DNA of 64,000 bases from Neolewinella aquimaris. Its GTDB lineage: Bacteria; Bacteroidota; Bacteroidia; Chitinophagales; Saprospiraceae. Both the position numbers and the translations under genes were made by a program. Where the stretch lies: the NCBI RefSeq assembly GCF_014197245.1, contig NZ_JACIFF010000001.1, positions 930,001 through 994,000 of the forward strand, in the 5' to 3' direction. The notes under the pieces are model-generated. The model was not told the DNA's origin and ran no database searches. It saw only the letters and a program-made list of their open reading frames with translations. Positions 17,934-26,685 of the stretch are shown here, in pieces (the first letter of the stretch is position 1; every line of letters starts with the position of its first letter).

Positions 17934-20627
17934 ATGGGATGGCCGCGCCTGCTGTTGATCGTACTACTGCTGGGCGGGCCGCTGGCACGCCTCAGCAGTC
18001 AGCAGGAACAGGAACGATTTGCGCTGCCCCGGCGGGTCGTCACGCTCGAACAGGCCCTTACCGCCCTGAATGATGCCGGTGCCCACCTCAGTTACCGGCC
18101 CGATCAACTACCGGATAAGGCCATTCGCCTCCCCGGCGGCCGGCGCACCCTGGCCCGCTGGCTTGACCTCTTGTTGCGGGATACGGAGCTGACTTATTCT
18201 CAAGGGGCCGCTGGATACCTCGTGCTCCCCGATCCCGATCTCCTGAACCGGACGTTCAGTGCGTTCGGCATGATTACCGACTCTCGTACCGGTGAGCGGC
18301 TCATCGGCGCTACGGTGCAGTGGGTGGACCGGGGCACCGGTACCCAAACCAATGAATACGGATTTTTCACCCTCCCTTCCCGGGGGGGCAGTCAGCGGCT
18401 ACGCGTCACGTACATTGGATACTTCCCCTTCGAGCAGGAGGTGTTGCTGCGGTCCGACACCCTCGTCAACCTGGCCCTGCAGCCCAATCGTGAGCTACCC
18501 CAGATCATCGTTACCGCCGCCGGAAACGAGGGAGAAAGCAGTAGCTACCTTGAAACCGGTACCAGGATCGGGCGGGCGGAAGTCACCCAGCTCGGCGGTC
18601 TGGGGGGGGAAGCGGACCCCCTGCAACTGGCCCGACTGCTCCCCGGAGTAACCAGCGGAGCGGATGGCATCGGTGGCGTCTTTATTCGCGGCAGCGAAGC
18701 GGGTCACAACTTAATTTTACTCGATGGGGTGCCGGTATACGGCCTAAACCACGCGGGTGGACTGTTCAGCATTTTCAGTAATCAGGCGATTCGGCGCATC
18801 GATTTATACAAGGACGGATTACCCGCCCGCTTCGGGGGTCGGATCGGTGGCGTACTCGACGTACATACCCGTGACGGCAACCTGTACGAGAATGAACTTA
18901 CGGTGGGAAGCAGCCTACTGAGCGCCCAGGTGTCAGCGGAAGGGCCGATCAAACCGGGGGAAAGCTCCTATCTCCTTACGGGCCGGTATTTCTGGGCGGG
19001 GAAGCTGATTCGGGAATACAGTCGCCAGTACAAAAGCAAGCGCGGCCGGCGGGGGCTTACCGACTATGATGTTTACGATCTTAACTTCAAACTAAACCAG
19101 CGAGCCGGCCGGCGGGGAAGGATCTACCTCAGCCTCTATTCCGGTTCCGACGATTACACCAACTCCAGTTGGCAATCTAAGACCATCTCACAGACCACCG
19201 AGGCCGGTGCCACATTTTTGTACACCACTCCCGTATCCCGCAGGGAGGACCTAAAGTGGGGGAACACCGTAGGCGCCCTGCGCTACAACCACGTATTCTC
19301 CAATCGCACCTTCGGCAATTTCCGCCTCTCCTACAGCGATCTGCTTACCCAATCCGCCTTCGAACGGTCGGACAGCCTCCTCAACCTCACCAACGGTTAC
19401 GCTCACGGGGATGTCTTTAGCGGCAGCTACGCTTCCCAAATCCGGCAGTTTGGTTTTGCCTTTGACGGACAAACCAGTCTTGGCGTAAGCAACTTCGTCC
19501 GCTACGGCGCGGAAGTCAATGCCCACCGGTTCGAACCCCACCTGCTCAACGGGAACGAAAAACTGGCGGTATACATCAGCGAAAATACCGACCAGTCCGA
19601 CGGTGCCCACCACCCGCTGCAGTACACGCTATACGGTTCGTACAACGGCACCGTGGGCAGCACGTTTTACCGCTTAGGACTGCGGGGCGGACTGTGGAGT
19701 AATCAGGGTAAGGGCTACTTCTCCCTATCCCCACGAGTGGTTCTGGCGGGACCCCTCTCGCCTACCGTCGACTGGCAAGCCACTTACGACCGCACGGTTC
19801 AGCCCGTTCACCTGCTGAACAGCTTCGTGATCGGTCTGCCGTCCGACCTGTGGGTTCCGTCCGCGCCCACCCTGGCTCCCTCAACCGCCGATCAGGTCAG
19901 CGGTAAGATCAAGTTCAGTCCGTTTCCGACCTGGAGCGTGGAATCCGGAGTTTACTACAAAGCCTTACACCGCCTGGTGGCCTATTCCGAAGGGTCCCAG
20001 ACCAGCGACAACTGGATGCAGAACCTTAGCCGGGGCAGCGGTGAGGCGTACGGTTTTGAAACGGTGGCGCAGCGCAGCCGTGGCCGATTGCGGGGTTGGC
20101 TCAGTTATACCTTAGCCCGTAGCCAGCGCGACTTCGACGATCAGATAAACCTCGGACGTCCCTTTCCTTTTCGCTACGATCGGCGCCACTCCGTTAAATT
20201 GCTCATGATCTACCAACTTGCGGAGCGAACCACCATTACGGGAAGTTGGCGCTACGAGACGGGTCTGGCATATAGCCTGAGCCTCGAAACCATACAGGAT
20301 CCCGCCATTGGAGGATCGGCCGAACTGCCGATCACCAGCGAACGCAACGGCTACCGGATGCCACCCAACCACCGCTTCGACCTGAACCTGCATACCACCC
20401 TCAGCGCGCCCGGAAGCAAGTTCACTCACTCGATTGATGTCGGCGTCTACAATCTTTATAACCGCCACAATCCGGTCTACTTCGAAACCCGTCCGGAATA
20501 CTATATCGACGAAGACGAACTACTTAGTCGCACGCAGTTCTACCAGATATTCGTCGCGCCACTGTTGCCGGTTCTCAGTTATCACCTCACCTTCAGCAGC
20601 GGGGAGCAACCATTTTTTGGTAGATAG
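17934..20627 (+). CDS. TonB-dependent receptor with STN signalling domain
   Basis: 897 residues. In order: signal peptide (MGWPRLLLIVLLLGGPLARLSS), STN domain about 30-105 (VVTLEQALTALNDAGAHLSY), a carboxypeptidase-regulatory-like beta sandwich about 105-190 (GERLIGATVQWVDRGTGTQT), plug domain about 210-330 (GVFIRGSEAGHNLILLDGVP, GLPARFGGRIGGVLDVHTRD), then a 22-strand-type barrel ending in an aromatic-terminated strand (SYHLTFSSGEQPFFGR). The STN domain would contact the FecR protein encoded just upstream. With the DUF4249 lipoprotein downstream it forms an uptake unit without SusD. Ligand unknown (metal complex or peptide are common for this type). Confidence 0.92.
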   Translation: MGWPRLLLIVLLLGGPLARLSSQQEQERFALPRRVVTLEQALTALNDAGAHLSYRPDQLPDKAIRLPGGRRTLARWLDLLLRDTELTYSQGAAGYLVLPDPDLLNRTFSAFGMITDSRTGERLIGATVQWVDRGTGTQTNEYGFFTLPSRGGSQRLRVTYIGYFPFEQEVLLRSDTLVNLALQPNRELPQIIVTAAGNEGESSSYLETGTRIGRAEVTQLGGLGGEADPLQLARLLPGVTSGADGIGGVFIRGSEAGHNLILLDGVPVYGLNHAGGLFSIFSNQAIRRIDLYKDGLPARFGGRIGGVLDVHTRDGNLYENELTVGSSLLSAQVSAEGPIKPGESSYLLTGRYFWAGKLIREYSRQYKSKRGRRGLTDYDVYDLNFKLNQRAGRRGRIYLSLYSGSDDYTNSSWQSKTISQTTEAGATFLYTTPVSRREDLKWGNTVGALRYNHVFSNRTFGNFRLSYSDLLTQSAFERSDSLLNLTNGYAHGDVFSGSYASQIRQFGFAFDGQTSLGVSNFVRYGAEVNAHRFEPHLLNGNEKLAVYISENTDQSDGAHHPLQYTLYGSYNGTVGSTFYRLGLRGGLWSNQGKGYFSLSPRVVLAGPLSPTVDWQATYDRTVQPVHLLNSFVIGLPSDLWVPSAPTLAPSTADQVSGKIKFSPFPTWSVESGVYYKALHRLVAYSEGSQTSDNWMQNLSRGSGEAYGFETVAQRSRGRLRGWLSYTLARSQRDFDDQINLGRPFPFRYDRRHSVKLLMIYQLAERTTITGSWRYETGLAYSLSLETIQDPAIGGSAELPITSERNGYRMPPNHRFDLNLHTTLSAPGSKFTHSIDVGVYNLYNRHNPVYFETRPEYYIDEDELLSRTQFYQIFVAPLLPVLSYHLTFSSGEQPFFGR

Positions 20628-20653
20628 TTGACAATAGAGTATTTTTACCTTCT

Positions 20654-21580
20654 ATGCGAATTTTCGCTTACTACCTCCGGTGTTGCACGGTGGCGGCTGG
20701 TTGCTGCCTGACGCTGCTCTTTGCCTGCGAGGAACCGGTGGAGCTTAACATAGATATCCCCAAAAGCCGGCTGGTAATCAATTCCAACTTCTACCCGAAC
20801 GAACTGGTCGTACTACGAATTTCCTCAACCCGACCGATCGGCGGCGTTTCCCACGCCAACATCGACAACGCAGAGGTAAGCCTGTTCGAGGGCACCGAAT
20901 TAGCCGAGAGCCTGGAGTACCTCCCCGATCCCGAAACCGCGGGCGCAGGCAGTTACCGCACCAAAGTCTTCCGGCCAAAGGTCGGACAGCAGTATACCAT
21001 CCACGTTGCGGCCGAAGGCTACGATCCGGTCACCGCGGTCAGCAGCATCCCCGATCCCATCGCGATCACTTCGATTGCCATCAACGGCCTGACTAAAATG
21101 ACCGTAGACGACCTCACTACCTACGATTATTCCCTGCTTATCGATTATGCCGATCCGGTAGAGGAGACGAACTACTACGATTTACGAATCTATCAGGAGG
21201 TTATCGGCTATAAAATGAGCGCCAAGGGAGACACGGTCCGCCAGAGCGCTTACCTCAAGTCCGTTGGAACACCCACCCGTGCTGCCGGACAGGGAGCGAC
21301 GGTGAGCGTGCTCCTCCGGGATAAGTGCCAGATGAACGCCATAGAGGTTCACCTCCAGAGTCAGTTAGATGCCAGCCGCGAACTTCCCGGTGAAATTGTC
21401 GCCGAGCTACGTACCGTGAGCCCTGAATATTATTTCTACAAGCGCAGTTTGCTTGGGTACGAAGGCACCAGCCTACCCCTGAACGAACCGGTCATCCTCT
21501 TTAATAATGTCGACCAGGGACTTGGGGTCTTTGCCGGCTACAATTCCGTTCAGCAAAAGCTCCTGCTTCTCCCGGAGTAA
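20654..21580 (+). CDS. DUF4249 family lipoprotein
   Basis: 308 residues. MRIFAYYLRCCTVAAGCCLTLLFAC is a long lipoprotein signal (lipobox LLFAC). EEPVELNIDIPKSRLVINSN and FYPNELVVLRISSTRPIGG follow, the standard opening of DUF4249 proteins, and IHVAAEGYDPVTAVSSIPDP comes later. In Bacteroidota these surface lipoproteins accompany FecR-regulated TonB receptors and are thought to help bind ligand. The gene lies 26 bases after the receptor stop. Its stop is directly adjacent to the stop of the convergent RDD gene. Confidence 0.9.
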   Translation: MRIFAYYLRCCTVAAGCCLTLLFACEEPVELNIDIPKSRLVINSNFYPNELVVLRISSTRPIGGVSHANIDNAEVSLFEGTELAESLEYLPDPETAGAGSYRTKVFRPKVGQQYTIHVAAEGYDPVTAVSSIPDPIAITSIAINGLTKMTVDDLTTYDYSLLIDYADPVEETNYYDLRIYQEVIGYKMSAKGDTVRQSAYLKSVGTPTRAAGQGATVSVLLRDKCQMNAIEVHLQSQLDASRELPGEIVAELRTVSPEYYFYKRSLLGYEGTSLPLNEPVILFNNVDQGLGVFAGYNSVQQKLLLLPE

Positions 21581-22159
21581 TCACCGGTTAGCATCTTGCG
21601 GCAGCAACCGAATGACGAAGGTCTGGGCCCACCGGTCGTGCAGCGCCCGACTCCACGGATCCATGATCAGCCAGACGGCCGAGAAGACCGGTAAGTTGTT
21701 GCAGATATTTACCAACAGGTTCTGGTTGAGGGGGAAACTCGACATGTAATTAACGTACAACTCCAGGTTGTTGACCTCCCTAAATTCGGGGGTCTCGAAC
21801 ATGCGGATTTGTACGAACAACGTAGCGAAGGCGGATACGGCAAACGGCAGATACCGTACGAAACTTTGGTTCAGACCGATCTTCCTGTTCGTGCCGCGGT
21901 CGACCACCCGCAGTCGCATGATCCACTTTCCCACCGTAAAGCCCAGAAAACTTTCGGTTAGCGGCTTATACAGACTTTGCACCAGCCAGAGGGCAATCAC
22001 GGCATAAAGGAGCGGTTGCTCTACCATGAAATAAAACGTGGCATACATCACCGGAATCATCACGAACTGATCCACCAGATAGGCAGCTACTCGGGGGAGA
22101 AAACCCGCCGTGGGGACGGTGGTGGGGTCGGGAAGGTCCTGGATGGTCTGTGAAGTCAC
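21581..22159 (-). CDS. RDD family membrane protein (first paralogue)
   Basis: 192 residues. RDD core: AGFLPRVAAYLVDQFVMIPV (R, D), YKPLTESFLGFTVGKWIMRL and RVVDRGTNRKIGLNQSFVRY, then two more hydrophobic segments and WLIMDPWSRALHDRWAQTFV. It resembles the next gene in length and layout, so the two look like a tandem duplication that has diverged. Third gene of the dnaG-RDD-RDD run, 10 bases after the second. Function of RDD proteins is largely unknown; some act in ion or osmolyte transport. Confidence 0.85.
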   Translation of the reverse strand: MTSQTIQDLPDPTTVPTAGFLPRVAAYLVDQFVMIPVMYATFYFMVEQPLLYAVIALWLVQSLYKPLTESFLGFTVGKWIMRLRVVDRGTNRKIGLNQSFVRYLPFAVSAFATLFVQIRMFETPEFREVNNLELYVNYMSSFPLNQNLLVNICNNLPVFSAVWLIMDPWSRALHDRWAQTFVIRLLPQDANR

Positions 22160-22169
22160 GGTAAATTAT

Positions 22170-22736
22170 CTATGCCTGACGGTAGACGACGTAGCTGTTA
22201 GCCAGGATATCGTGCGCCGCCTGCTTCGGTTTGTTGAAAAGCATCACCAGTGCCGAAAGCAGGGGTATGAGGGAGGTGAATTGCTGGATACGACTCAAAC
22301 GTACAATCTCTGGGTCGCTCTGCAAAAAGGTAACGTAGCTGATGTAACCATCCAGGGCGTGAAAGGATTCGCGACCAAACATTTCAATGTTTAAATAAAC
22401 ACCCACCACCGTGGCGACTAACCAGGGGGTATAGCGTATCCAGGCTTCCCCCATACCCAGAAAGTTTCCTCGATCGTCAATGACGCGGAGCTTACAGGCC
22501 ATTTTCCCGACGGTAGCGCCGTAAAAATGCTCCATGAGCGGTTTGTAAGCCGCGGTGAGCAGCAGCACTAGAATAACGGCGATCAGACTAGGCTGGTACA
22601 CCGTAAACAGGATGGTGAGTGCGGCTGCAGGCAGTAGAATCAGAAAATCGATCAATGCGGCAGCCACCCGGATCCAGAAACCCGCCGGCCGGGCCGCCCC
22701 TAGGATCTGCTCCTCATCGTTTGAGTCGGTCGTCAT
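22170..22736 (-). CDS. RDD family membrane protein (second paralogue)
   Basis: 188 residues. PAGFWIRVAAALIDFLILLP, YKPLMEHFYGATVGKMACKL, RVIDDRGNFLGMGEAWIRYT and FNKPKQAAHDILANSYVVYR match the RDD pattern and the neighbouring paralogue position by position. It starts 10 bases after the dnaG stop, which places it in the dnaG transcript. The N-terminus is hydrophilic (MTTDSNDEEQILGA). Confidence 0.85.
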   Translation of the reverse strand: MTTDSNDEEQILGAARPAGFWIRVAAALIDFLILLPAAALTILFTVYQPSLIAVILVLLLTAAYKPLMEHFYGATVGKMACKLRVIDDRGNFLGMGEAWIRYTPWLVATVVGVYLNIEMFGRESFHALDGYISYVTFLQSDPEIVRLSRIQQFTSLIPLLSALVMLFNKPKQAAHDILANSYVVYRQA

Positions 22737-22746
22737 AGTGAATCGT

Positions 22747-24807
22747 TTAACGACTCAAAACTACGGTTCCCAGCTCTTTTGCGAGCGCCATTCGCATTTC
22801 GTCGAGTTTCATTTGCACCCGTAGGTGAGTGCGCATCTTCTCGAAATTGCCCGAGGCTTCGAGTCTGGCGATCTCGGCCGCGTTCTCCCTACCCTTCCGC
22901 TCGATCTTTTCCATTCGGAAGATGCGGAGGAAAATCTCCGCCGCCAGCCGGTGATTTTCCTCCGGAGCCTTCTGGCTGAGCCGAAGCCCATACTTGAGTT
23001 TCCAGTTGGGACTGTAGGTGTAGGGGCTTATGGCTGCCTCTACGGCAAGCTTGCGCAGGTCCTGATCGGGATGGCTGGTATACCAGGCGGGATCCGGAGC
23101 TTTGCCCCGCTCACGAAGGGCCGCCATCACGGAGAGGACCATCTCCCGGTATCGCTCGCTGTCGAAGTCGCCGAGCAGGTCCGCCACGTTGGTCGTTAGG
23201 TAGGTGGCCACGTCGGTACCGGTGGCCTCGTCGTACTCCTTGTGTCCGTGCAGGACGAGCAACTGCACCAAAAACTTCTCCTGGTACCCGTGACCCAGTT
23301 CAATGTCCGACGCGGCGCTTGCTTCTTCGGGTGCGGTTGGTGCAGTGACCCTTACCCCATTGTCCGGTCCGTCGATTTCCGTTGCCCAGCCCGGCTCCTG
23401 CAGGTGAGCCCAATCGTCTTCGTCGGGAGTACTTTCCTGTGCGCGGGGTTTGGTTGCCATCTCGTTGCGCCGACGTTGCCTTGCTTCCCGATCCTGGTCC
23501 TTGCGGGTCTGGGAGCGACGGTCCGCGATGGCCTTATTGACCAAGTTAATGAGCAGCTTTTCCTCGATCCCCAGCCGGCCACTGAACTGTTGGAGATAGG
23601 CGGCCCGTTTCAGCGGATCTTCTACAAGGGCAAGGGTCGACCCGATGTCCCGAATTGCGGTTGTACGGCTAGCGACGTCATCGCCGGCTTCCTCCAGCAG
23701 AAGATCGGCCTTAAAGAATAGAAAGTCCTTGCGCTGCTCCTCCAAGTACTGCTCGAAGGCGGTGCTGCCTACCTGCTGCATGTAGCTGTCCGGGTCCTGA
23801 CCTTCCGGCAACACGACCACCCGGACGTTCAGGTCGGCGGTAAGCAGCACGTCCACCCCACGCAGCGCCGCTTTAATGCCGGCCTTGTCGCCGTCGTAAA
23901 GCAGGGTGACGTTCTCGGTAAATCGCTTGACGAGGCTGGCCTGTCCAGACGTCAGACTCGTACCAGAGGTAGCCACCACGTTACGGACTCCATTCTGGTG
24001 TAGGCTGATCACGTCGGTGTAGCCCTCTACCATGTACACGTTGTCCAGCTTGCGCACCGCCTGACGGGCCTGGAACATACCGTAGAGGACGTCCGATTTG
24101 TGGTAAATTTCCGTTTCCGGGCTGTTGACGTACTTCGGGGCTTTAACGTCTTTTTTCAGCACCCGCCCGGCAAAGGCAATGGGTTTACCCGCCAGGTTGT
24201 GGATGGTAAACATGACCCGATCGTAGAAAAAATCTCTGCGATTGCGGATGAGGCCCAACTTTTCCAGCTGCTCTTCCCGGTGACCGGCCGCGGTGGCCGC
24301 CTTCAGCAACCCATCCCTGCTGACCGGCGCGTAACCGAGTCCGAAGGTCTCCATGGTCTCCTTCAGGAAGCCCCGTTGCTTGAAGTAACTCAGTCCGATG
24401 CTCTTTCCCTCTTCGGTGTTATACAGTTGATCTTCGAAGTAGGAACGGGCAAAGTCGTTGGTGATGATCAGGCTGTCGCGCTCCTGTAGTTCTGCCCGAA
24501 CCTCCTGGCTGACTTCCCGCTCCTCCAGCTTAATGTTGTACTTGCCGGCGATCCACTTGATCGCGTCCGGAAAAGTGAGCTGCTCGAGCTCCATCAAAAA
24601 CTTTACGGGGTCGCCCCCTACCCCGCAGCCGAAACACTTGTATATATTGCGGGCTGGATTGACGTTAAAGGATGGCGTTTTCTCGTTGTGGAAGGGGCAG
24701 AGGCCTGAGTAATTATTGCCCCGCCGCCGCAGGTTTACGAAATCTCCGACCACATCCTCGATGCGCGCCGTGTCGATCACTTCCCGTACACTCTCGTCCG
24801 TAATCAT
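22747..24807 (-). CDS. dnaG: DNA primase
   Basis: 686 residues. It makes RNA primers for replication. The zinc finger has C37, H40, C58 and C61 (LCPFHNEKTPSF, YKCFGCGVGGDPV). The catalytic core has KYVNSPETEIYHKSDVLYGM, and the TOPRIM domain has MVEGYTDVISLHQNG (catalytic Glu) and LLYDGDKAGIKAALRG (DxD-like). A hydrophilic linker (about 430-500) leads to a helical C-terminal region that should bind the DnaB helicase. A promoter-like TACCTTTA lies just upstream of the start. Two RDD genes follow at 10-base spacings. Confidence 0.96.
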   Translation of the reverse strand: MITDESVREVIDTARIEDVVGDFVNLRRRGNNYSGLCPFHNEKTPSFNVNPARNIYKCFGCGVGGDPVKFLMELEQLTFPDAIKWIAGKYNIKLEEREVSQEVRAELQERDSLIITNDFARSYFEDQLYNTEEGKSIGLSYFKQRGFLKETMETFGLGYAPVSRDGLLKAATAAGHREEQLEKLGLIRNRRDFFYDRVMFTIHNLAGKPIAFAGRVLKKDVKAPKYVNSPETEIYHKSDVLYGMFQARQAVRKLDNVYMVEGYTDVISLHQNGVRNVVATSGTSLTSGQASLVKRFTENVTLLYDGDKAGIKAALRGVDVLLTADLNVRVVVLPEGQDPDSYMQQVGSTAFEQYLEEQRKDFLFFKADLLLEEAGDDVASRTTAIRDIGSTLALVEDPLKRAAYLQQFSGRLGIEEKLLINLVNKAIADRRSQTRKDQDREARQRRRNEMATKPRAQESTPDEDDWAHLQEPGWATEIDGPDNGVRVTAPTAPEEASAASDIELGHGYQEKFLVQLLVLHGHKEYDEATGTDVATYLTTNVADLLGDFDSERYREMVLSVMAALRERGKAPDPAWYTSHPDQDLRKLAVEAAISPYTYSPNWKLKYGLRLSQKAPEENHRLAAEIFLRIFRMEKIERKGRENAAEIARLEASGNFEKMRTHLRVQMKLDEMRMALAKELGTVVLSR

Positions 24808-24905
24808 GGGCGTAAAGGTACGAAATTTAATGGTCGGCTAAGTGTCAGATTCTAGCATAACTTTAAATGCAACAGGCTGAAAATCAGATACATTATATTT
24901 TGTGT

Positions 24906-25066
24906 AACACGATAATTCTTCCGTTCTGCATACTTTTTTGCTTTCTGAGTGTCTTATTAGTATAATAAGCGTGGCGACCCGCGAAAGTCGCAAGAATTTA
25001 ATGGGTGTTCTCATAGTGTGTGGACTGTCCCGACGGCATTTTGGTCGCTCGGGGCAGTTTTTTTTT
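24906..25066 (+). ncRNA. Candidate small structured RNA
   Basis: This 260-base gap between dnaG and an anti-sigma gene (both minus strand) is AT-rich and has no ORF. On the plus strand AACAC (24906-24910) and AATTCTT (24914-24920) can pair with GTGTT (25005-25009) and AAGAATT (24992-24998), closing a domain. Within it are two hairpins, CTTATT/AATAAG (24953-24969) and GCGAC/GTCGC (24974-24991). A strong terminator with nine T follows. A box close to the -7 consensus (TATATTTTG, 24894-24902) lies just upstream. About 160 nt. A 6S-like or other housekeeping sRNA is possible; I do not see SRP, tmRNA or RNase P signatures. The RNA is an inference from structure. Confidence 0.5.
25024..25066 (+). 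terminator. Rho-independent terminator of the candidate sRNA
   Basis: ACTGTCCCGA (25024-25033) pairs with TCGGGGCAGT (25049-25058) with one wobble, extended by CGGC/GTCG across one bulge, then T9 (25058-25066). The T-tract is only on the plus strand, so it cannot serve either minus-strand neighbour and calls for a plus-strand transcript. Confidence 0.8.
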
Positions 25067-25067
25067 G

Positions 25068-25907
25068 CTATGGCCCGACTTCCCCGATCACTTGCAGTTG
25101 ACTGAGGTCGGGAGTGGGTTTTCCACCTTCGTCTTCCAGCGTAATCGCAAATGCGGCCACGCCCGGTAAGTAGGGTACGCTGAGGAGCGCGTCGTTGGTG
25201 AGGTTCTGATCGAGTACGCCGAGATCCTGTGGGCCTTCCCCGTCGATCGCCCAGAGCTGGTACTGCTTACCCGTCGGGGGTGCGGGCAGGTTCACCGCGG
25301 AGAACAGCGTCTGTTCCGAGGTGGGATTGTAGAACACCACGGCCCGGCTCTCGGGTGCGTTCGGGGAACCGGCCAGAACTACGTTGCGGGTTTCGACGCT
25401 TGCCAGGACGGCAAGCTGTTGCCGATTCTCCTCGACCCGCTGCTGAATACTGTCGCAGTCGTCCTGTAGGGTGGTAAACTGCTGCCGCGCTTCGAGTAGT
25501 TCCGTGCTTGATTGGCGCAGTGCGTCCTCACGGGCCTGTGACTTCACCAGCAGGTAGGCAATTCCCAGCAGGGCCAGAGCAAGCGCAATGGCCAGCGCCC
25601 AGACAGCTGCGCCGCCCGAACGGGAGGCTTCGGTGGCAGGTCGCGCGACGGAGCTCGTAGTGGGTGCTGCCTGCTCACTCCGGATTCGCTGAAGTGCATG
25701 GTCCAGTACGGAGGGTGCGGGGGCTGCGGTCGCTTGGCCCTGCAGCACCGCATACTGCTCCAGTGCCCGTTCAATTTCACCCAGTTCGGCCCTTACTTCC
25801 GGGTACTGTTCGGCATACTGCTCCACCCGCCGACGTTCGTCGGGAGATAAGCGGTCCAGAACGTAGAGTTCCAGTTCGCCGGAGTTTATGTATGCTTGAA
25901 TGTCCAC
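25068..25907 (-). CDS. RskA-type anti-sigma factor
   Basis: 279 residues. Cytoplasmic N-terminal domain of anti-sigma-K type (YINSGELELYVLDRLSPDER, RRVEQYAEQYPEVRAELGEI), membrane segment about 100-122 (AVWALAIALALALLGIAYLL), a coiled-coil stretch rich in Q and E (about 130-165), and the C-terminal RskA domain (LPAPPTGKQYQLWAIDGEGP, GVAAFAITLEDEGGKPTP). It should hold the sigma factor encoded 23 bases upstream at the inner membrane. Release signal unknown. The stop abuts the terminator of the candidate sRNA. Confidence 0.9.
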   Translation of the reverse strand: MDIQAYINSGELELYVLDRLSPDERRRVEQYAEQYPEVRAELGEIERALEQYAVLQGQATAAPAPSVLDHALQRIRSEQAAPTTSSVARPATEASRSGGAAVWALAIALALALLGIAYLLVKSQAREDALRQSSTELLEARQQFTTLQDDCDSIQQRVEENRQQLAVLASVETRNVVLAGSPNAPESRAVVFYNPTSEQTLFSAVNLPAPPTGKQYQLWAIDGEGPQDLGVLDQNLTNDALLSVPYLPGVAAFAITLEDEGGKPTPDLSQLQVIGEVGP

Positions 25908-25930
25908 GGTGGTCTAAGGGAAGTTGGCGG

Positions 25931-26515
25931 TTAGATTAGGAGTGAGTAAATGAATAAGATGACAAGTTCATGTTTCAGGAGTTTCCTCAGTTGCTGCAAC
26001 GCGCGGCGAGACCGGGTCTTGACCGTGCCAAGCGGCAGGTCGAGCGCCTCAGCGGTTTCAGCCTGAGTATAGTCCTTAAAGTAGAGCAGGTCAATTATTG
26101 ACCTATGTTTGGTATCGAGGTTGTTCAGCAGCTTAGCCAGGCCGATATGCTCTACGGACATCGACTCACTAAGGTTGTCGTGGTTAACTACGACAGCATC
26201 TATCTGATCGGTTTTCCCACCCTTTCGGTATGACTTGGATCGGACACGGTCAATCGAGGCATTGCGGGCGATCCGCGCCATCCACGTGTACAGCCTACTT
26301 TTATCCGGTTCGTACTTATCTATGTTCTGCCAGATGCGCATCAGCACGTCCTGAAGTACCTCCTGACCAACCTCCGGATCGGTGACGATCCTGGATATAA
26401 TGAGGTTAAGCGCCCCGCCGTAATGGTCGAACAGATACCGCATACCCGCTTCGTCCTTCGCGAGAAGGAGCTTTAGCAGGACAGCCTGATTATCTGAATT
26501 CCCCGTAGCGGGCAT
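25931..26515 (-). CDS. ECF RNA polymerase sigma factor
   Basis: 194 residues from ATG 26515 (MPATGNSDNQAVLLKLLLAK); the frame is open 48 bases further but that part looks like leader. Region 2: YLFDHYGGALNLIISRIVTD, VGQEVLQDVLMRIWQNIDKY, RLYTWMARIARNASIDRVRS. Region 4: HRSIIDLLYFKDYTQAETAE with LDLPLGTVKTRSRRALQQLR. First gene of a two-gene operon with the RskA-type anti-sigma factor. Divergent from the lytic transglycosylase gene across a 170-base region. Confidence 0.92.
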   Translation of the reverse strand: MPATGNSDNQAVLLKLLLAKDEAGMRYLFDHYGGALNLIISRIVTDPEVGQEVLQDVLMRIWQNIDKYEPDKSRLYTWMARIARNASIDRVRSKSYRKGGKTDQIDAVVVNHDNLSESMSVEHIGLAKLLNNLDTKHRSIIDLLYFKDYTQAETAEALDLPLGTVKTRSRRALQQLRKLLKHELVILFIYSLLI

Positions 26516-26644
26516 GCTGGAAGTATAGTTTTTGCGGCGGCGCGCGGGTGCAATGTACAGCAAAAAAAAAGCCGTACCCTTCCGAAAAAAAATGTTTTAC
26601 GGGAGGACTTAGGTTTCTTCAACGGGCGAAGGGCTAAATTGTGC

Positions 26645-26664
26645 GCGCTCCCTCCGGGAAGCGC
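26645..26664 (+). promoter_or_regulatory. 5' leader hairpin of lytic transglycosylase gene
   Basis: GCGCT-CCC (26645-26652) pairs with GGG-a-AGCGC (26656-26664) around a TCC loop, 21 bases before the ATG. It could affect translation start; nothing else in the leader stands out. Confidence 0.3.
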
Positions 26665-26685
26665 AAACGGATAAAGCGCATTTAA

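Noticed and set aside
24906-25066. SRP RNA, tmRNA or RNase P RNA
   Set aside because: No GGAA-tetraloop SRP core, no tRNA-like end with CCA, no GAGGAAAGTCC-type RNase P segment; too short for the last two.
26534-26553. Possible element copy upstream of the ECF sigma gene
   Set aside because: The last ten bases match but the first half does not; kept out of the count.
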